A stretch of 64,000 nt of DNA, from contig OX463841.1 in the NCBI GenBank assembly GCA_949825065.1, positions 21,137,381-21,201,380 on the forward strand, read 5' to 3'. Below are positions 34,740 through 46,319 of this stretch, piece after piece (the first letter of the stretch is position 1; each line of letters opens with the position of its first letter). The position numbers and the translations under genes are program-made. The notes under the pieces are model-generated. The model was not told the origin of the DNA. It did no database searches and was given only the letters and a program-made list of their open reading frames with translations. This DNA is from Odontocerum albicorne. Taxonomy: Eukaryota; Arthropoda; Insecta; Trichoptera; Odontoceridae.

Positions 34740-35260
34740 CGCTGAGTAACGCCCTTAACTCATGCTGTGAATATTCTAAATATCCAGAAATGAAATTCCA
34801 ACATTTCTAACGATAGTCAAGGAAATTTAATTACAAACCAGACGATTCGATTGTATCAATCCTGGTCTATACAATGTTCATTCGAATGTCATGAACCGAA
34901 GCAATAACTTAATTACAATCGAACAATATTAAAGCATATCCCGAATAGCAGACAAAGGAGTCGAGTATCCTGGATTAGGACGGCCCTCCTTACCTGGCCG
35001 GAAGACACCACTCTCAAGAGGTAATGGTCGCATGCCATTCCAAGTAACAATATTTGAGTTACGGCGGATTTCTAATATAATTAGCCAACTCGCCTCCCTC
35101 AACCCTTTGACTGTGTACACTGTCTTTGACTAACCACTCGTCTTAAATGATTGATATAATTATACGGATTGTACTCATGAGAACTCTGCTGAAATCCAAC
35201 AAAGGTATGTGGTCGCTTAGTCAAAGTCCTGCTTCGGTATCCCGGCTCTCCAGTTAATTG
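34740..35260. promoter_or_regulatory. GC-richer unique region, putative conserved elements
   Basis: Includes 'gtatcctggattaggacggc' (GGATTA core), 'ttacctggccggaagacacc' and 'caactcgcctccctcaaccc'. On the minus strand CCAG/gtaagg near 34988-34998 looks like a splice donor after an open frame. I cannot find a convincing acceptor. Regulatory element or exon remain open. Confidence 0.35.
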
Positions 35261-35655
35261 GATTGGATGTTATATCTAAAGATATTTCGCTGATTACTCC
35301 TAATTCTTAAAATTTAATCAGAGGCATGTTCGAATGTTTGTTTTGATCACACTATTCAAGGTGTATATTTCACCATCTCAAAGACATAAAACTACTTTTA
35401 CTGTCAATTTTTAAAACAATGGGTATAATGTATTACAGTGAAATTCTTTAATAATATTTGTTAAACTTGTATATTTTTTCAGACACAATTACTATGTATA
35501 ATCACGTCATGTCACTCATATGTTACGCAGAGATAAGAGTTCTCTAGACTGTTTCATATATTGTATGTCATGAATCTATCATATTTGTGAATTTATAATA
35601 GTATTCTTTATTGCAAATATTTACTATTTTCTAATCATTATTTTTTTTATTTCAG

Positions 35656-35697
35656 GTTGGTTCACCTTCATTTTTAAATTTAAGGAGTATCAATAAT
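35656..35697 (+). CDS. candidate 42-nt exon (14 codons), host gene unknown
   Basis: A T-rich tract and ttatttcag acceptor (35635-35655) precede it. A perfect gtaagt donor follows (35698-35703). The 42-nt interval is a multiple of three and open in one frame (VGSPSFLNLRSINN); the other two frames contain stops. The surrounding kilobases are repeat-free and AT-rich, as expected inside a large intron. I do not recognise the peptide. Chance splice-site pairs are frequent in AT-rich DNA, so this stays a candidate. Confidence 0.3.
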
Positions 35698-36469
35698 GTA
35701 AGTTATTTTCTTTTAATATACCTAAAACATACAGATTACACATATTATATATCATATTCCATCGAATCTCTTAAATCAATCATATTAAAACACAAAAAGT
35801 ATTTGAATTATTCGTAACGACCGATTTTTCAAGCCAAAGTACCCTTAAAACTGCATTGGTTAAGAAGATTTGTAAAAGAAAAAAATAATAATGCCTTTTA
35901 TTAAACATTTATAACTATCGAATTTGCAATATGCTTTAGTAAACGAATTAATTTGATTCTGGTAATTTCTTTTATATTTTTGAAAATCTTTTTATATTTT
36001 TGATCAAGTTTTATACTTTCTGCATTACATTATTTTCGGCAACATATATTCAAGTCAAGGGAAATCCGACCGAAAAGGGATAAATTAGCTGCCAAATTCG
36101 GCAGAGAGGATGAGAGCTCTATCCTCTGCGCCTATCCACCAGTCTATGAATTCTTGACAAGGAATCTAAATGCAAAGCAGACTGCAAATCAATTTCGATT
36201 CCTTTGTTCACTGATTTCATTTGCAGCATATCTATCAGAATATCTCAACTTAATTCATTTTAAAATACAAGAATGATATTCGAAATATTATTTCTGGGAA
36301 ATATTAACGTTTTATGTTGAAATTTGAAATCCCTTAACTTTAATCCTTTTTTCAGATATGTTTTTAAATAATCTTATGTTTACATATTTGTTTTAATGAT
36401 CATTTTCTTAATAATTTATATCTCTAGAACAATATATTCAAGTTGAGTTTATTGTGGGATGAACGTTTT

Positions 36470-36535
36470 GGTCTGTCGGGAGTGATGAAGTGTCAGGGGT
36501 TTGGTCTGTCGGGAGTGATGAAGTGTCAGGGGTTT
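36470..36535 (+). repeat. 33-bp tandem duplication
   Basis: 'ggtctgtcgggagtgatgaa' plus 'gtgtcaggggttt' occurs twice in a row without differences. Confidence 0.93.
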
Positions 36536-37204
36536 GATTTGCGTGATGTATACATATGTAATTGGGTGTCACTGTTTGTCAGGTTGATGAGAATGTGCAA
36601 CGGGGTTTTATATAATCAAAAATCGGAAAGAAGTATCGATTTATTTTTCATGCTATATGTCCTCAGTGACATACAGGCAAAAGTCTAGTTTACTGGGGAC
36701 ACGACAAATGAAAGGCAACAAACCCAGATCTATTAAAATTGCGTGTCCAAATTAATTACCTGTTGTTTTTTCGCAATTTATGTATATTTCTTGTCATGTG
36801 AAAAATAAATATATAAAAGTTTAATAGTATTTCAATATTACTACAAGATGTCTAAAGCAAGTAATATAGGGGTTCAATTTATCATAAGTATGATAATTTA
36901 ACAAACGTTTCAACTTTATTTTAAATTGAACTATATCAGTTTATTCCATTCGTTGATATGATATCCCTCAACATATTCGGATTGGTGAAGCGAATATGTT
37001 AAAAAGTGTTGCTTGGAAACCTGTAATAAAGCCGTCGGGTAATTCAAACCATTGTGGTAAGCAAGTAATTCACAGTTTGCCACCGTACGTGGCATATTAG
37101 AAATACTAACACGCGTGGACAGACAACAATACTCAAATACGTATAGTGCGCGCAAGAATTGTTACTAAACAAACTCCTTAATCATCTGACTGAGATTCTA
37201 TTTT
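36536..37204. other. AT-rich stretch, no gene seen
   Basis: Nothing recognised apart from an A/T-rich tail-like 'gtgaaaaataaatatataaa' near 36798. Confidence 0.4.
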
Positions 37205-37292
37205 ATATTATTTTGGGTACCATCGGGAATCGAACCAAAAACCCACGGGTAGAAGACCAACGTCTTACCAACAAGTCCACGACGGTTGTCGA
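37205..37292 (-). mobile_element. SINE family A head fragment, minus strand
   Basis: 'gggtaccatcgggaatcgaa' (reversed B-box) and 'gaccaacgtcttaccaacaa' (reversed A-box region). Body and tail are missing. Confidence 0.7.
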
Positions 37293-37549
37293 TTTGGAAA
37301 GGTCTGATGTCACCAGGGTAGCCCGTTAGCATCGTACGGGTTTAATATTATATGTGTGCCCATGATTCAATTTTATGTGTCAAATGAAGTATGCAACAAT
37401 AATAGTGTATATCAATTTAGTATAATTTCTATTGTTTAAAATTTCAAACAGATTTAGACAAATAAGAATGAACTGTTAAGTCCTGCTTATGTTAAACAGG
37501 TCAATCTCTGAAAATAAAATTCCTTGCTTAATTAGATAGTTCTATATGA

Positions 37550-37955
37550 AAGGCTATTGCCTCGAGTTCTAGTATGATTGTCAGTCGTCCTGTGTTTATA
37601 AGACTCATGTGCATGTATTGGTTTATAGTACGAAAGAGATTGCAGTCTAACAAGCACACAGTCTTGACAAATCAAATCTTAAGTTCCGATGGCAAGGAGA
37701 TCCAAGTTCCATGACGATCGATAGATTTAATCTGGTGTAACCTTTTGTAAGGGAAAGTTTTATATGGCGTTTTTTTAGGTTGCTTAGTAGCGCTATAATA
37801 ATGTGTGATACGCAACATGTTACCTACAGAAAAATATAAATCTAGATGTAAAACTGTCCAAAAGTAAAATCAGACCAAAAGTGAACCTAAGGCTCACACT
37901 TGCTTAGCGTGGATACTCGTACTAACCGTTAAATCATAACCGCCGACAAATTGAT
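37550..37955 (-). mobile_element. tRNA-derived SINE family B, copy 1 (about 400 bp)
   Basis: It aligns along its length with 48160-48565: 'tagtatgattgtcagtcg', 'aagcacacagtcttgacaaa', 'gttccgatggcaaggaga', 'gcttagtagcgctataa', 'tctagatgtaaaactgtc' and 'cttgcttagcgtgga'. The tRNA-like head is at the right end on the minus strand; its B-box has decayed in this copy. TACTCGTA (37914) interrupts the head relative to the sister copy. Confidence 0.7.
37914..37921. repeat. TACTCGTA scar-like octamer in SINE B
   Basis: Removing six bases here restores the alignment with the other SINE B copy: gcgtgga-TA-ctaaccgtta here against gcgtgaa-gg-ctaatagtta at about 48521. Confidence 0.55.
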
Positions 37956-39125
37956 AATATTAAAAAAATAATTAATAAACAGATGAAGGATTTGAACCGT
38001 TCATATTTTGATTAGGATGCGAATAGTCGAGCTATGTAGTTTTAGGATATATTTTTTAATTATTCACTTTTTCATTACTAACATCGCGTATTTACCATTT
38101 ATTCAATTTGAATATTGATGATAAATATTATACTGAAAAATAAAAAAATAAATTTCATGAAGCTCTAAATCTAAAAAGTTAATTTACATAGTGTGGTAAG
38201 CTTGGGAGATTTTCACACTCATAAATTTGCCCACTATACGTATAACTATACTCGTATCTCTATCTCTGGTAGCGATGTTTAACTCGGGTAACATTTGATA
38301 AACTCCGTCAGGTCAGGGGTTAGCAAAGGGTATAAACGCGCCCCCGATCCTTGAACCGACCTTCACATATTTATTCTGAAAAGTGATTTTATACTTGTAA
38401 TAAATACGTTAGAAATGTGTTTCAAGGAGAATAAAAAATATTTAAAATCAAGGCATAGCTAAGGACTGAGTAGTTGATTTCCTTATTTCTGGGAAATCAA
38501 GTAAACAATATGACACTCTCATGTTACAGGGAAGAGAAACATCTTAGAAACGGTACGTTTATGAAAAGTTTCAGTAAGTAATTAATTTTTTCCATGTTTC
38601 TTGACACTATCCAAGACTATTTAATGGTTTTATGAATATAATTGAACCTGTAAGGTATCATAAAAAATATCCATATGAAATCGCCAAATTTAAAAAATAT
38701 GCCAAATCTTTAATACACATTTATCTAGACCAGGCACCAATTTCATATATGTTTTATGTAATCTAACGATGTTATTAGAAGATCAGGAAATACTGCCTCT
38801 CAATTGGTTATAACCTCAAACTATAGCTAATCAAATGTTATATCGCGTTCAGTCTCCATCCAGTATAAAGTCAGTGAAGTGCTTTTACACGCAATTTCGC
38901 TTTTCTTTCAATGTAAGTGGCCTACGAGTATAGCGCAAAAACACACAAAAAATAATAATTGTCTGATTTCTTACACGACTATAAACCACCTTCACCATTT
39001 GCTAACAAGGCAATACAAATATTACTTATATTGTTTTTGTTTAATAGTATGGCCTATATAACTTCGTTATGTATCATAAAACAAATAATACTTTTTTTCG
39101 TACAATAATAGCTCATAATCAATTT
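37956..39125. other. AT-rich stretch, no gene recognised
   Basis: A short GC-rich patch lies at 38305-38365 ('ggtataaacgcgcccccgat'). TACTCGTA/TACGAGTA octamers lie at 38249 and 38923. Nothing else. Confidence 0.4.
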
Positions 39126-39200
39126 ATGAGATTTTCCATTACGTTCGGCGCAAAAAGTTTGGTCCCCACGGGGAGCCTACACCGCACGCCCCGCGTTTTT
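39126..39200. promoter_or_regulatory. short GC-rich island
   Basis: 'cgttcggcgcaaaaagtttg', 'gtccccacggggagcc', 'caccgcacgccccgcg'. Isolated in AT-rich DNA; no repeat partner. Putative conserved element. Confidence 0.3.
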
Positions 39201-39380
39201 TCATTAATATTTTTAATTGTTTTATATTGAAATAAAAATCCAACAATCGAAGCTCGCTCTCACATTTATAATCGGCAATGGAGTAAAAAGTTTTTTTATT
39301 CGCTAGCGAGGTTTATTTAATTTCCAGTTATTCGCAGTGGTTTTGTATTGGACATACCTGATCATGTGTGTTCGGAGGCT

Positions 39381-39828
39381 TTTGATATATTACTTATATG
39401 TGTGTGATGTGCTATTTGATATATTACCTATATGTGTGTGATGTGCTACTTGATATATTACTTATATATGTGTGATGTACTACTTGATATATTACCTATA
39501 TGTGTGTGCTGTGCTGCTTGATATATTACTTATATGTGTGTGATGTGCTACTTGATATATTACCTATATGTGTGTGCTGTGCTACTTGATATATTACTTA
39601 TATGTGTGTGATGTGCTGCTTGATATATTACCTATATGTGTGTGCTGTACTGCTTGATATATTACCTATATGTGTGTGCTGTGCTACTTGATATATTACT
39701 TATATGTGTGTGATGTGCTACTTGATATATTACCTATATGTGTGTGCTGTGCTGCTTGATATATTACTTATATGTGTGTGATGTGCTATTTGATATATTA
39801 CCTATATGTGTGTGCTGTGCTACTACTT
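39381..39828 (+). repeat. 34-bp tandem array (13 units) with alternating variants
   Basis: The core is ttgatatattac(t/c)tatatg with a tail gtgtg(a/c)tgtgct. Type A (acttat...gatgtg) and type B (acctat...gctgtg) alternate for most of the array. Units 8 and 9 are both B. This implies a 68-bp higher-order dimer with one slip. Confidence 0.92.
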
Positions 39829-40207
39829 GAAAAATATTTTCTCTAAATATCCTTTATTCAGCGTAATATTCATTTATTTTCTTCATTACAAACTTTTTAT
39901 TGTTTTCAGTCGGTCAAATTTAATTTATATTTTAACTTCGGTGATGGATACCCTTTAATCGAAGTAAATAAACTGTTAATATTTCATTACGGAAATTTTG
40001 AAAATAATTCGCAAGATGTGTCATCTACAACAGATTATGTTACATCATTATTGAGTTGATTAAAAATTGTTATTTAAAATGATTGAATTATTACCGCAGA
40101 CTAGAAAAAAATACAACTTACTCGTATTTACTAAACTGATATTTATATTATAGAATTCTACTTAAGTCTTAATGACTCGTATCGTGAAATATTCTACAAA
40201 GCAGTTT
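39829..40207. other. AT-rich stretch, no gene seen
   Basis: TACTCGTA lies at 40119. Nothing else. Confidence 0.4.
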
Positions 40208-40428
40208 GACGACCTCCGTGGCCTGGTTGATTAGTCATATGTTTTCTAACTCGGGATTGAGGGCTCGATTCCCGTTGGTACCCAATGTATTGGAAAGAGT
40301 TCCGACTGGTTTCCTCTTAAGGCCTCTAAACCATCTTTCTGGTTGGTCGGAAGAAATTGTCATATGGCAATCAACCAACCAGGTTGCACTATTTACAACG
40401 AAAGTGCAATATAGGACAATACAACAAT
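40208..40428 (+). mobile_element. tRNA-derived SINE (family A), full length
   Basis: Head 'gacctccgtggcctggttga' and B-box 'gggctcgattcccgttggta', body 'gttccgactggtttcctct', 'aaaccatctttctggttgg', 'cggaagaaattgtcatatgg', tail 'atttacaacgaaagtgcaat' and 'acaatacaaca'. A good reference copy for the family (about 220 bp). Confidence 0.88.
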
Positions 40429-41689
40429 TCTTCCATCAATCGAAACAGGCCTTTCACTTACTCAAAGATTGTTTTGTAAAATGTTCACCTTTCTGTGCAA
40501 GTCATATTTGAAATTAATTATGTTTACTTTTTTAATGCATGCACTTCAAATGACAATTATTTTACGGAAAGAAATACAATATTAATTTCGTAACCTTTTT
40601 CTTCTTACTGTATCTTTTCTTAGACAACCTTATTAATTCCATTAATTAACATTCCGCAAATCAGGTGGTTCCTTAAACATTCCAATTCAACTGAAATGCA
40701 TCCAACTCGCCTCCCAGAAAACTTTTATAATTTTAATAATTAACATTCTTCAATCTCTCGAGTAACATTAATTGACTAAAATCTCTCAAATTACACTATC
40801 ACACAAATATTCAAAATATTTATTGACAGTGGAGTATCAAAATTTGTAAACCAAAAAAAATTTATTAGGAAAAAAGTCACAACAGTTGAAAAAAAATATT
40901 CGAATCCTCCTTCTCCTGACAACATTCGTTACTATCCAAGATCTCTCAAGTTGTAAGAAAACCAGCTATTCGAAAAAAAAATCCCATTCAAATGATCCTT
41001 TTATAGTCCTTTTTGCTAAAACTCTAAGTACTTATTCTCTTAATTCCATAGAACGTAAAATACGCATACTATTTTCATAGATGACATTCGTTCCCTTCTA
41101 CGTTCGTTATTTTCATTTCATAGAAAAAAAATCGCGTCTATTCAGACATTGGTGAGTGGCGCACTCCTATTAACCCATTCACTAATGAATGCCCAAACTG
41201 GCCAGCAAAACGAATAAATGGAAATGTTGAAACGAAAAATCCTTCATTATTTTTTTCCAGTGCTATAGAAAAACCAAATTTTTATACCTACGGGACGAAT
41301 AGAAAACTGAGAATTGAAAAAAAGCTATCTCTAATTATAAACTATGGATATAGATTTTTTTTCATCCGAAAAACCTTAACAATTTATTTCGTTTACTTAA
41401 GTTTTTCTCGGTATTTTCGATACAGTGTTGCTTATTTCAATTCATTTCATTGTATTTATTGTACACCATTAGTAAAAACATTGTATAGCTACTTAAATAA
41501 GTTAAATCAGTATTGGCGGTTCAATAAAAACATTTATTCATTTGATGTGATACTATATTCCATAAAAAATCTAATTCTTGACAATTTTTTATTCAATTGA
41601 CTTTATGGGAGTTTTAATGACAAACTCTTTAGTTTCAATATTGTCCCTTCGCTCTGTTGTATTTTTCGCCGTCATCTGGATTATCCGTT
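40429..41689. other. AT-rich stretch, no gene seen
   Basis: Nothing recognised. Two short A-rich open frames near 40886 and 41040 look incidental. Confidence 0.45.
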
Positions 41690-42235
41690 GGTCACATTCT
41701 GTGGTACAGCGATGATAATCAAATCAATATTTTCCGAAGGGAATTCTACTCAGCCTTACATCGGTTCATCTTCGGGCCAATGCACTAATCCGATCTAGTT
41801 TCGTCAACGGATAGTTTTGCAGCATTTGAAATGTTCTGTTTAACTAGCTAGGCTGTTGGAACTCCAGGGTTTTAACTAGCTAGGCTGTTGGAACTCCAGG
41901 GCTTTAACTAGCTAGGCTGTTGGAACTCCAGGGCTTTAACTAGCTAGGCTGTTGGAACTCCAGGGCTTTAGCCGCTTTCTAAGTATATTCACCGCGCTGC
42001 GAGTCGTTTTAATTATTCCGTGATGTCGGAACTTGAGTCCACCATCGCTACTATTCTTTTCACACTCGGGTGTGTCACCACTGGAGAAGAAGTTCTTTGG
42101 ATAGTCACTACATGACATCACACTCATTAAAAAATAAAGAAGATTTCAATATTCTAGTGTAGATCGCGCTGGATGGGAATTTATTTTGGCCTCCCATAAC
42201 AGCGTGTGTTGTAGCGGAATCGAACAGAACTGATT
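41690..42235 (+). repeat. interspersed repeat family C, longest copy
   Basis: It joins the left part (as in 18981-19150) with the right part (as in 28360-28520). The three copies therefore define one element of over 400 bp. The right part reads 'ggagaagaagttctttggat', 'taaagaagatttcaatattc', 'gcgctggatgggaatttatt'. Its class is unknown. The minus strand is open in two short frames without recognisable motifs. Confidence 0.6.
41839..41966 (+). repeat. 32-bp tandem repeat (4 copies) inside family C
   Basis: 'tttaactagctaggctgttg' plus 'gaactccagggc' at 41839, 41871, 41903 and 41935. The other family C copy has a single equivalent (ggctatttaaacttcagg). Confidence 0.95.
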
Positions 42236-42689
42236 GTATAAAAACTTGTAGGGTATATACGTGTAGGTGTGCTCGGCAAAATGAAGACATTATTTGGAAA
42301 ATTGCATAGATTATTGGGTCTTATTCAGCAGCCACAAGAAATACGTAAATCATGTTTTCGAATTCAGTTTTGTTCAGAAAATCTTGGATTTTGTAGAACT
42401 TTAAACTTTATCCAAGTTCAAATAAAGATAAAAATAACTTTTGTTGGTATTTTTATTTGACATTCATAATTTCTCATTTATTTTTATTTTTCCCGTCTTT
42501 TTATATTAGATTTGCATAATAATTTTACATACAAATTTTCCCCACATTTTAAGCATTTAACTCGTTTTGCTTATGCTTGTTTCATTTCGTATGAACAAAA
42601 TGAACAGTATCGCATTCGAAATATACAAAACAATTCACTTAAGCTAATACAATAATCGTGAAAACAATACATCCAACAAGTAAGCAAAT
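42236..42689. other. AT-rich stretch, no gene seen
   Basis: Nothing recognised. Confidence 0.4.
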
Positions 42690-42870
42690 AAACGTGGATA
42701 GTGAGCCATTAGACAGGGCTAATGGGACTTTTCATTAAGGCCCAACAACCCTTTAGCGCCGCGAGTTACGAAGTTTTCCTATTTCAGTTGTGTCCACCAT
42801 ATGTCCGAACAGCGCCCGGGGGCAGCCTCTACGCCGGTACTGTTCTGCTTCCGTCCCTCGAAACCAGCGT
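42690..42870. promoter_or_regulatory. GC-rich island with homeodomain-like sites
   Basis: 'gagccattagacagggctaa', 'gggacttttcattaaggccc', 'ctttagcgccgcgagttacg', 'gaacagcgcccgggggcagc'. ATTA cores in a GC-rich unique block. An upstream cctatttcag could be an acceptor, but no downstream donor is convincing. Confidence 0.42.
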
Positions 42871-43339
42871 TCCTAAATATTTTAATCACGATTTATAAAC
42901 ATTTTTTTAATACTCTTAAATATATACGAAAATAAGTCTTCAACACAATTTATCACCCTATAACTACTTCACAGTGTCATTGGTTAGCAATTAAAACTTT
43001 TCAAGATGTCCTGAGAATTAATCCAACACAATATAACATATCTGAAGCAACAATTTAATCATGCGTCAACTCATATTGAGCCGAATGCGGCAACTCACAA
43101 TTTCAATGGTGCCTAAACAATCGAATATTAAACATAATTTAAAATTGTTCGTCTGTCGTCAGAGTAAGATTATTAATAACGTTTATAAAAATCCACGTAT
43201 CACAAAAGAATAATCAGTTTTAAGAATTTACTACAATTATATTGTATAATTGTTTTTTACCTGCCTTTTGTAGCAATAGAAACCAAATTTAAGTCGGAAC
43301 TCATAGGTTTAGAAACACCGCTCTACATCTCCTGTAACA

Positions 43340-43640
43340 TACTCGCTTGTTAATAATGGACATACACTAACGCTCCTCTTTACTTCTTAATTAGTGGCGG
43401 CGAGTGTAATTGTTTTGTTCCCAGCGATGTTTTAAAGGGAACACCGGTTAAATTTCACTCTGGACTTCAAGTGCACCTCTGGGAGGTCCCGTTTCCCTCC
43501 TTGTGCCCGGACCTCGCTGTCTACCGAAGGCGTTTTGCTGTGATGATTTACAAGAAACGTGACCTAGCTTAATAGCTTTTGTTAAAATGGCCATTACCAG
43601 CCTGTTCGATCGTAATATCGAGGCTAATTGTAATGTCGAA
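43340..43640. promoter_or_regulatory. GC-rich island, largest of the series
   Basis: About 300 bp: 'cttcttaattagtggcggcg', 'aagtgcacctctgggaggtc', 'ccggacctcgctgtctaccg', 'gaaacgtgacctagcttaat', 'aaaatggccattaccagcct', 'cgatcgtaatatcgaggcta'. Unique, with several TAATTA/ATTA and a TGACCT (nuclear-receptor-like) core. The minus strand is open but the peptide is not recognisable. Confidence 0.45.
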
Positions 43641-43950
43641 AAAATAATTGGCATTTAAAACATCCACGCAAAAGCTTACCTTCGTATCACGATTGTAACA
43701 ATTACTGGACCAATAATTGATATTTACGACTGGTATCTCTCACTGACTCAGAGATCAAATAAATGAATAGGTGCCTTACTCTCAAAACAGGTTCTTTTGG
43801 TGTGATTTCTACGTATCTTATTTCAAAATCAATGACTATATTTTTTACGATTGCTATAATTCTGTGTAATAAAATTTCAATAAAACAAAAATGTGATTTA
43901 TTGAGTTATGGAATAATTAAGCTTTATGTGACAAATTTAATGCTGCCATA

Positions 43951-44166
43951 TTGTATTATTATATTACACTTTCATTGTATACAGATTAACCTGGCCGATT
44001 TCTTGTATTATAGCAATCTCTCCCAACCAACCAGAAAGGTGTTAAATAAGTCTAAAGTTAAAATAAAATTGGAACTATTTTAAAAATCTATATCCCAATG
44101 GGATTCGAACCCGCAACTCTCTGGTAGGAAAACAAGTATTTTACAAACTAAACAGAAAAAGCCGTC
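43951..44166 (-). mobile_element. tRNA-derived SINE (family A), full length
   Basis: Tail 'tattacactttcattgtata', body 'ctcccaaccaaccagaaagg', head 'atcccaatgggattcgaacc' and 'cgcaactctctgg'. Its tail keeps the plain TA site (ttcattgTAtacag). This is the uninterrupted counterpart of the octamer at 63541. Confidence 0.85.
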
Positions 44167-44370
44167 TCATGTTAACTTTCAACTTAATAAAGAGATATTA
44201 TTGTTTTTTTTTTTATTCATTTTCATAAAATATATTATACGAGTATTGTAGATTTGTTTACATCGATTCAAACATAACTCTTATTTTATTTGGGGCATTT
44301 ATGTATTCAAAGATATTTTTCTTCCTTATATACTTATACTTTACTTGTATGTATATAAATTAGCCAAACA

Positions 44371-45282
44371 GCTAGATTAGAGGACACGCCATATCCTTAA
44401 GCTAATGGAGGAAAGCTGAAGCTCAATATAGTGTAGAATACAAACAGCTAGATTAGAGGACACGCCATATCATTAAGCTAATGGAGGAAAGCTGAAGCTC
44501 AATATAGTGTAGAATACAAACAGCTAGATTAGAGGACACGCCATATCCTTAAGCTAATGGAGGAAAGCTGAAGCTCAATATAGTGTAGAATACAAACAGC
44601 TAGATTAGAGGACACGCCATATCCTTAAGCTAATGGAGGAAAGCTGAAGCTCAATATAGTGTAGAATACAAACAGCTAGATTAGAGGACACGCCATATCC
44701 TTAAGCTAATGGAGGAAAGCTGAAGCTCAATATAGTGTAGAATACAAACAGCTAGATTAGAGGACACGCCATATCCTTAAGCTAATGGAGGAAAGCTGAA
44801 GCTCAATATAGTGTAGAATACAAACAGCTAGATTAGAGGACACGCCATATCCTTAAGCTAATGGAGGAAAGCTGAAGCTCAATATAGTGTAGAATACAAA
44901 CAGCTAGATTAGAGGACACGCCATATCCTTAAGCTAATGGAGGAAAGCTGAAGCTCAATATAGTGTAGAATACAAACAGCTAGATTAGAGGACACGCCAT
45001 ATCATTAAGCTAATGGAGGAAAGCTGAAGCTCAATATAGTGTAGAATACAAACAGCTAGATTAGAGGACACGCCATATCCTTAAGCTAATGGAGGAAAGC
45101 TGAAGCTCAATATAGTGTAGAATACAAACAGCTAGATTAGAGGACACGCCATATCCTTAAGCTAATGGAGGAAAGCTGAAGCTCAATATAGTGTAGAATA
45201 CAAACAGCTAGATTAGAGGACACGCCATATCCTTAAGCTAATGGAGGAAAGCTGAAGCTCAATATAGTGTAGAATACAAACA
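44371..45282 (+). repeat. 76-bp minisatellite, 12 copies, at the 5' side of an RTE-like relic
   Basis: Units start gctagattagaggacacgcc at 44371, 44447, then every 76 bp to 45207. Variation is limited to a c/a at the ccttaag site in two units. The last unit runs directly into retrotransposon sequence at 45283. The unit itself contains a fragment reading AQYSVEY in one frame, continuing as KHF. So the array looks like an amplified piece of the element. Confidence 0.92.
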
Positions 45283-45932
45283 TTTTTAAAGAACTGCTAG
45301 GATAGAAATTGTAAAAGCTAAAGAGCGGTGGATGAAACGGAAATGTGATTATGTTAACTGGATAAATACAATGAGGAACACGATTTTTTTTCGATCTCCA
45401 TAAAAAGCTCAAAAAAATAAATGGATTATTTGGAAAACAATCACCCATGTGCTTAAATAATGATTCCAATAAGTTAATATTTGATAAAAAAAAAAAAAAA
45501 AAGATCTAGAAATATGGAAAATTATATTCGAAAAAGGATAGTAAAACAGTTTTAGTAACATCCTAACCTCTCCAAGGATCAATTATTATTAAATCAAAAG
45601 TTTTCCATGCCATATCCACGTTAAAAATAAAGAAAGCGGATCAGATGAAATTCCTGTTGAATTAATTAAACTCAACACAGACGAAAACATCGACTGTTTA
45701 CTGATATTGAATAATAAAATTTATGACACAGTAAATATTCCCCATGACTGGTTGAAATCTTATTTTGTCACATTGCCCAAAAAACGACAACCGAAAAAAT
45801 ATGGTGATTATCGCCTTATTAGTCTCTTGAGTCATGTACTTAAAATATTGCTCAATATAATACGAGTGCATGCAAGAATACGCTCAAAATGCGAACAGGA
45901 TCTTGATGAGAATCAATTTGGTTTTCTTTAAA
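45283..45932 (+). pseudogene. RTE-like non-LTR retrotransposon ORF relic
   Basis: It begins with EIVKAKERWMKRKCDYVNW (frame-corrected near 45290-45310). After frameshifts comes LHKKLKKINGLFGKQSPMCL, then DSNKLIFDKKKKK. From 45629 one frame is open: KESGSDEIPVELIKL, later IPHDWLKSYFVTLPKK and DYRLISLLSHVLKI, ending DENQFGFL and a stop at 45930. The DEIPxEL, WxxxxVxxLPKK, DYRxISLxSxxxKI and QFGF motifs are the N-terminal half of an RTE-clade reverse transcriptase domain. The catalytic YADD region is missing, so only a fragment remains. Confidence 0.82.
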
Positions 45933-46319
45933 AGTATTCTTTACTATTTTTCTTTTCTCCTCATCTTAACAAAATAGTTTTTTTTATCAACTCTTAAATA
46001 TAAATATTTTATATATTACGAATAATCCCTCTCTTTGTCATCCGACCTATTTCTTTAAATTTATCCTTAAAATCTCAAATAATTAATTATTTTTTTAATA
46101 AAATGAATATATTCTAAAAGTAAGATGCCTGATTTGGCACTGCGAAAGTTGTATTAAAATAATAGAAATTTTATTTTTTTGTAAGAAAAGTGGAACAGTA
46201 TTCTCATTTTCAATAATTTTCCCTGCTTAAATTTCAACATTTCAGTTAAACTTCTTTATGATGTATTTACTTATCACGTCAGTTTAATTAATAAAGATGA
46301 AATATTACATAATAGCTTT
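45933..46319. other. AT-rich stretch, no gene seen
   Basis: Nothing recognised. Confidence 0.4.

Noticed and set aside
40208..40290. Functional tRNA genes (several tRNA-like heads)
   Set aside because: Each head is followed by the same SINE body and tail, and cloverleaf stems are imperfect. They are SINE promoters, not tRNA genes.
45707..45931. Host gene starting at the Met codon 45707
   Set aside because: The frame is open upstream to 45629 with reverse-transcriptase motifs, so it is a retrotransposon fragment and not a separate gene.
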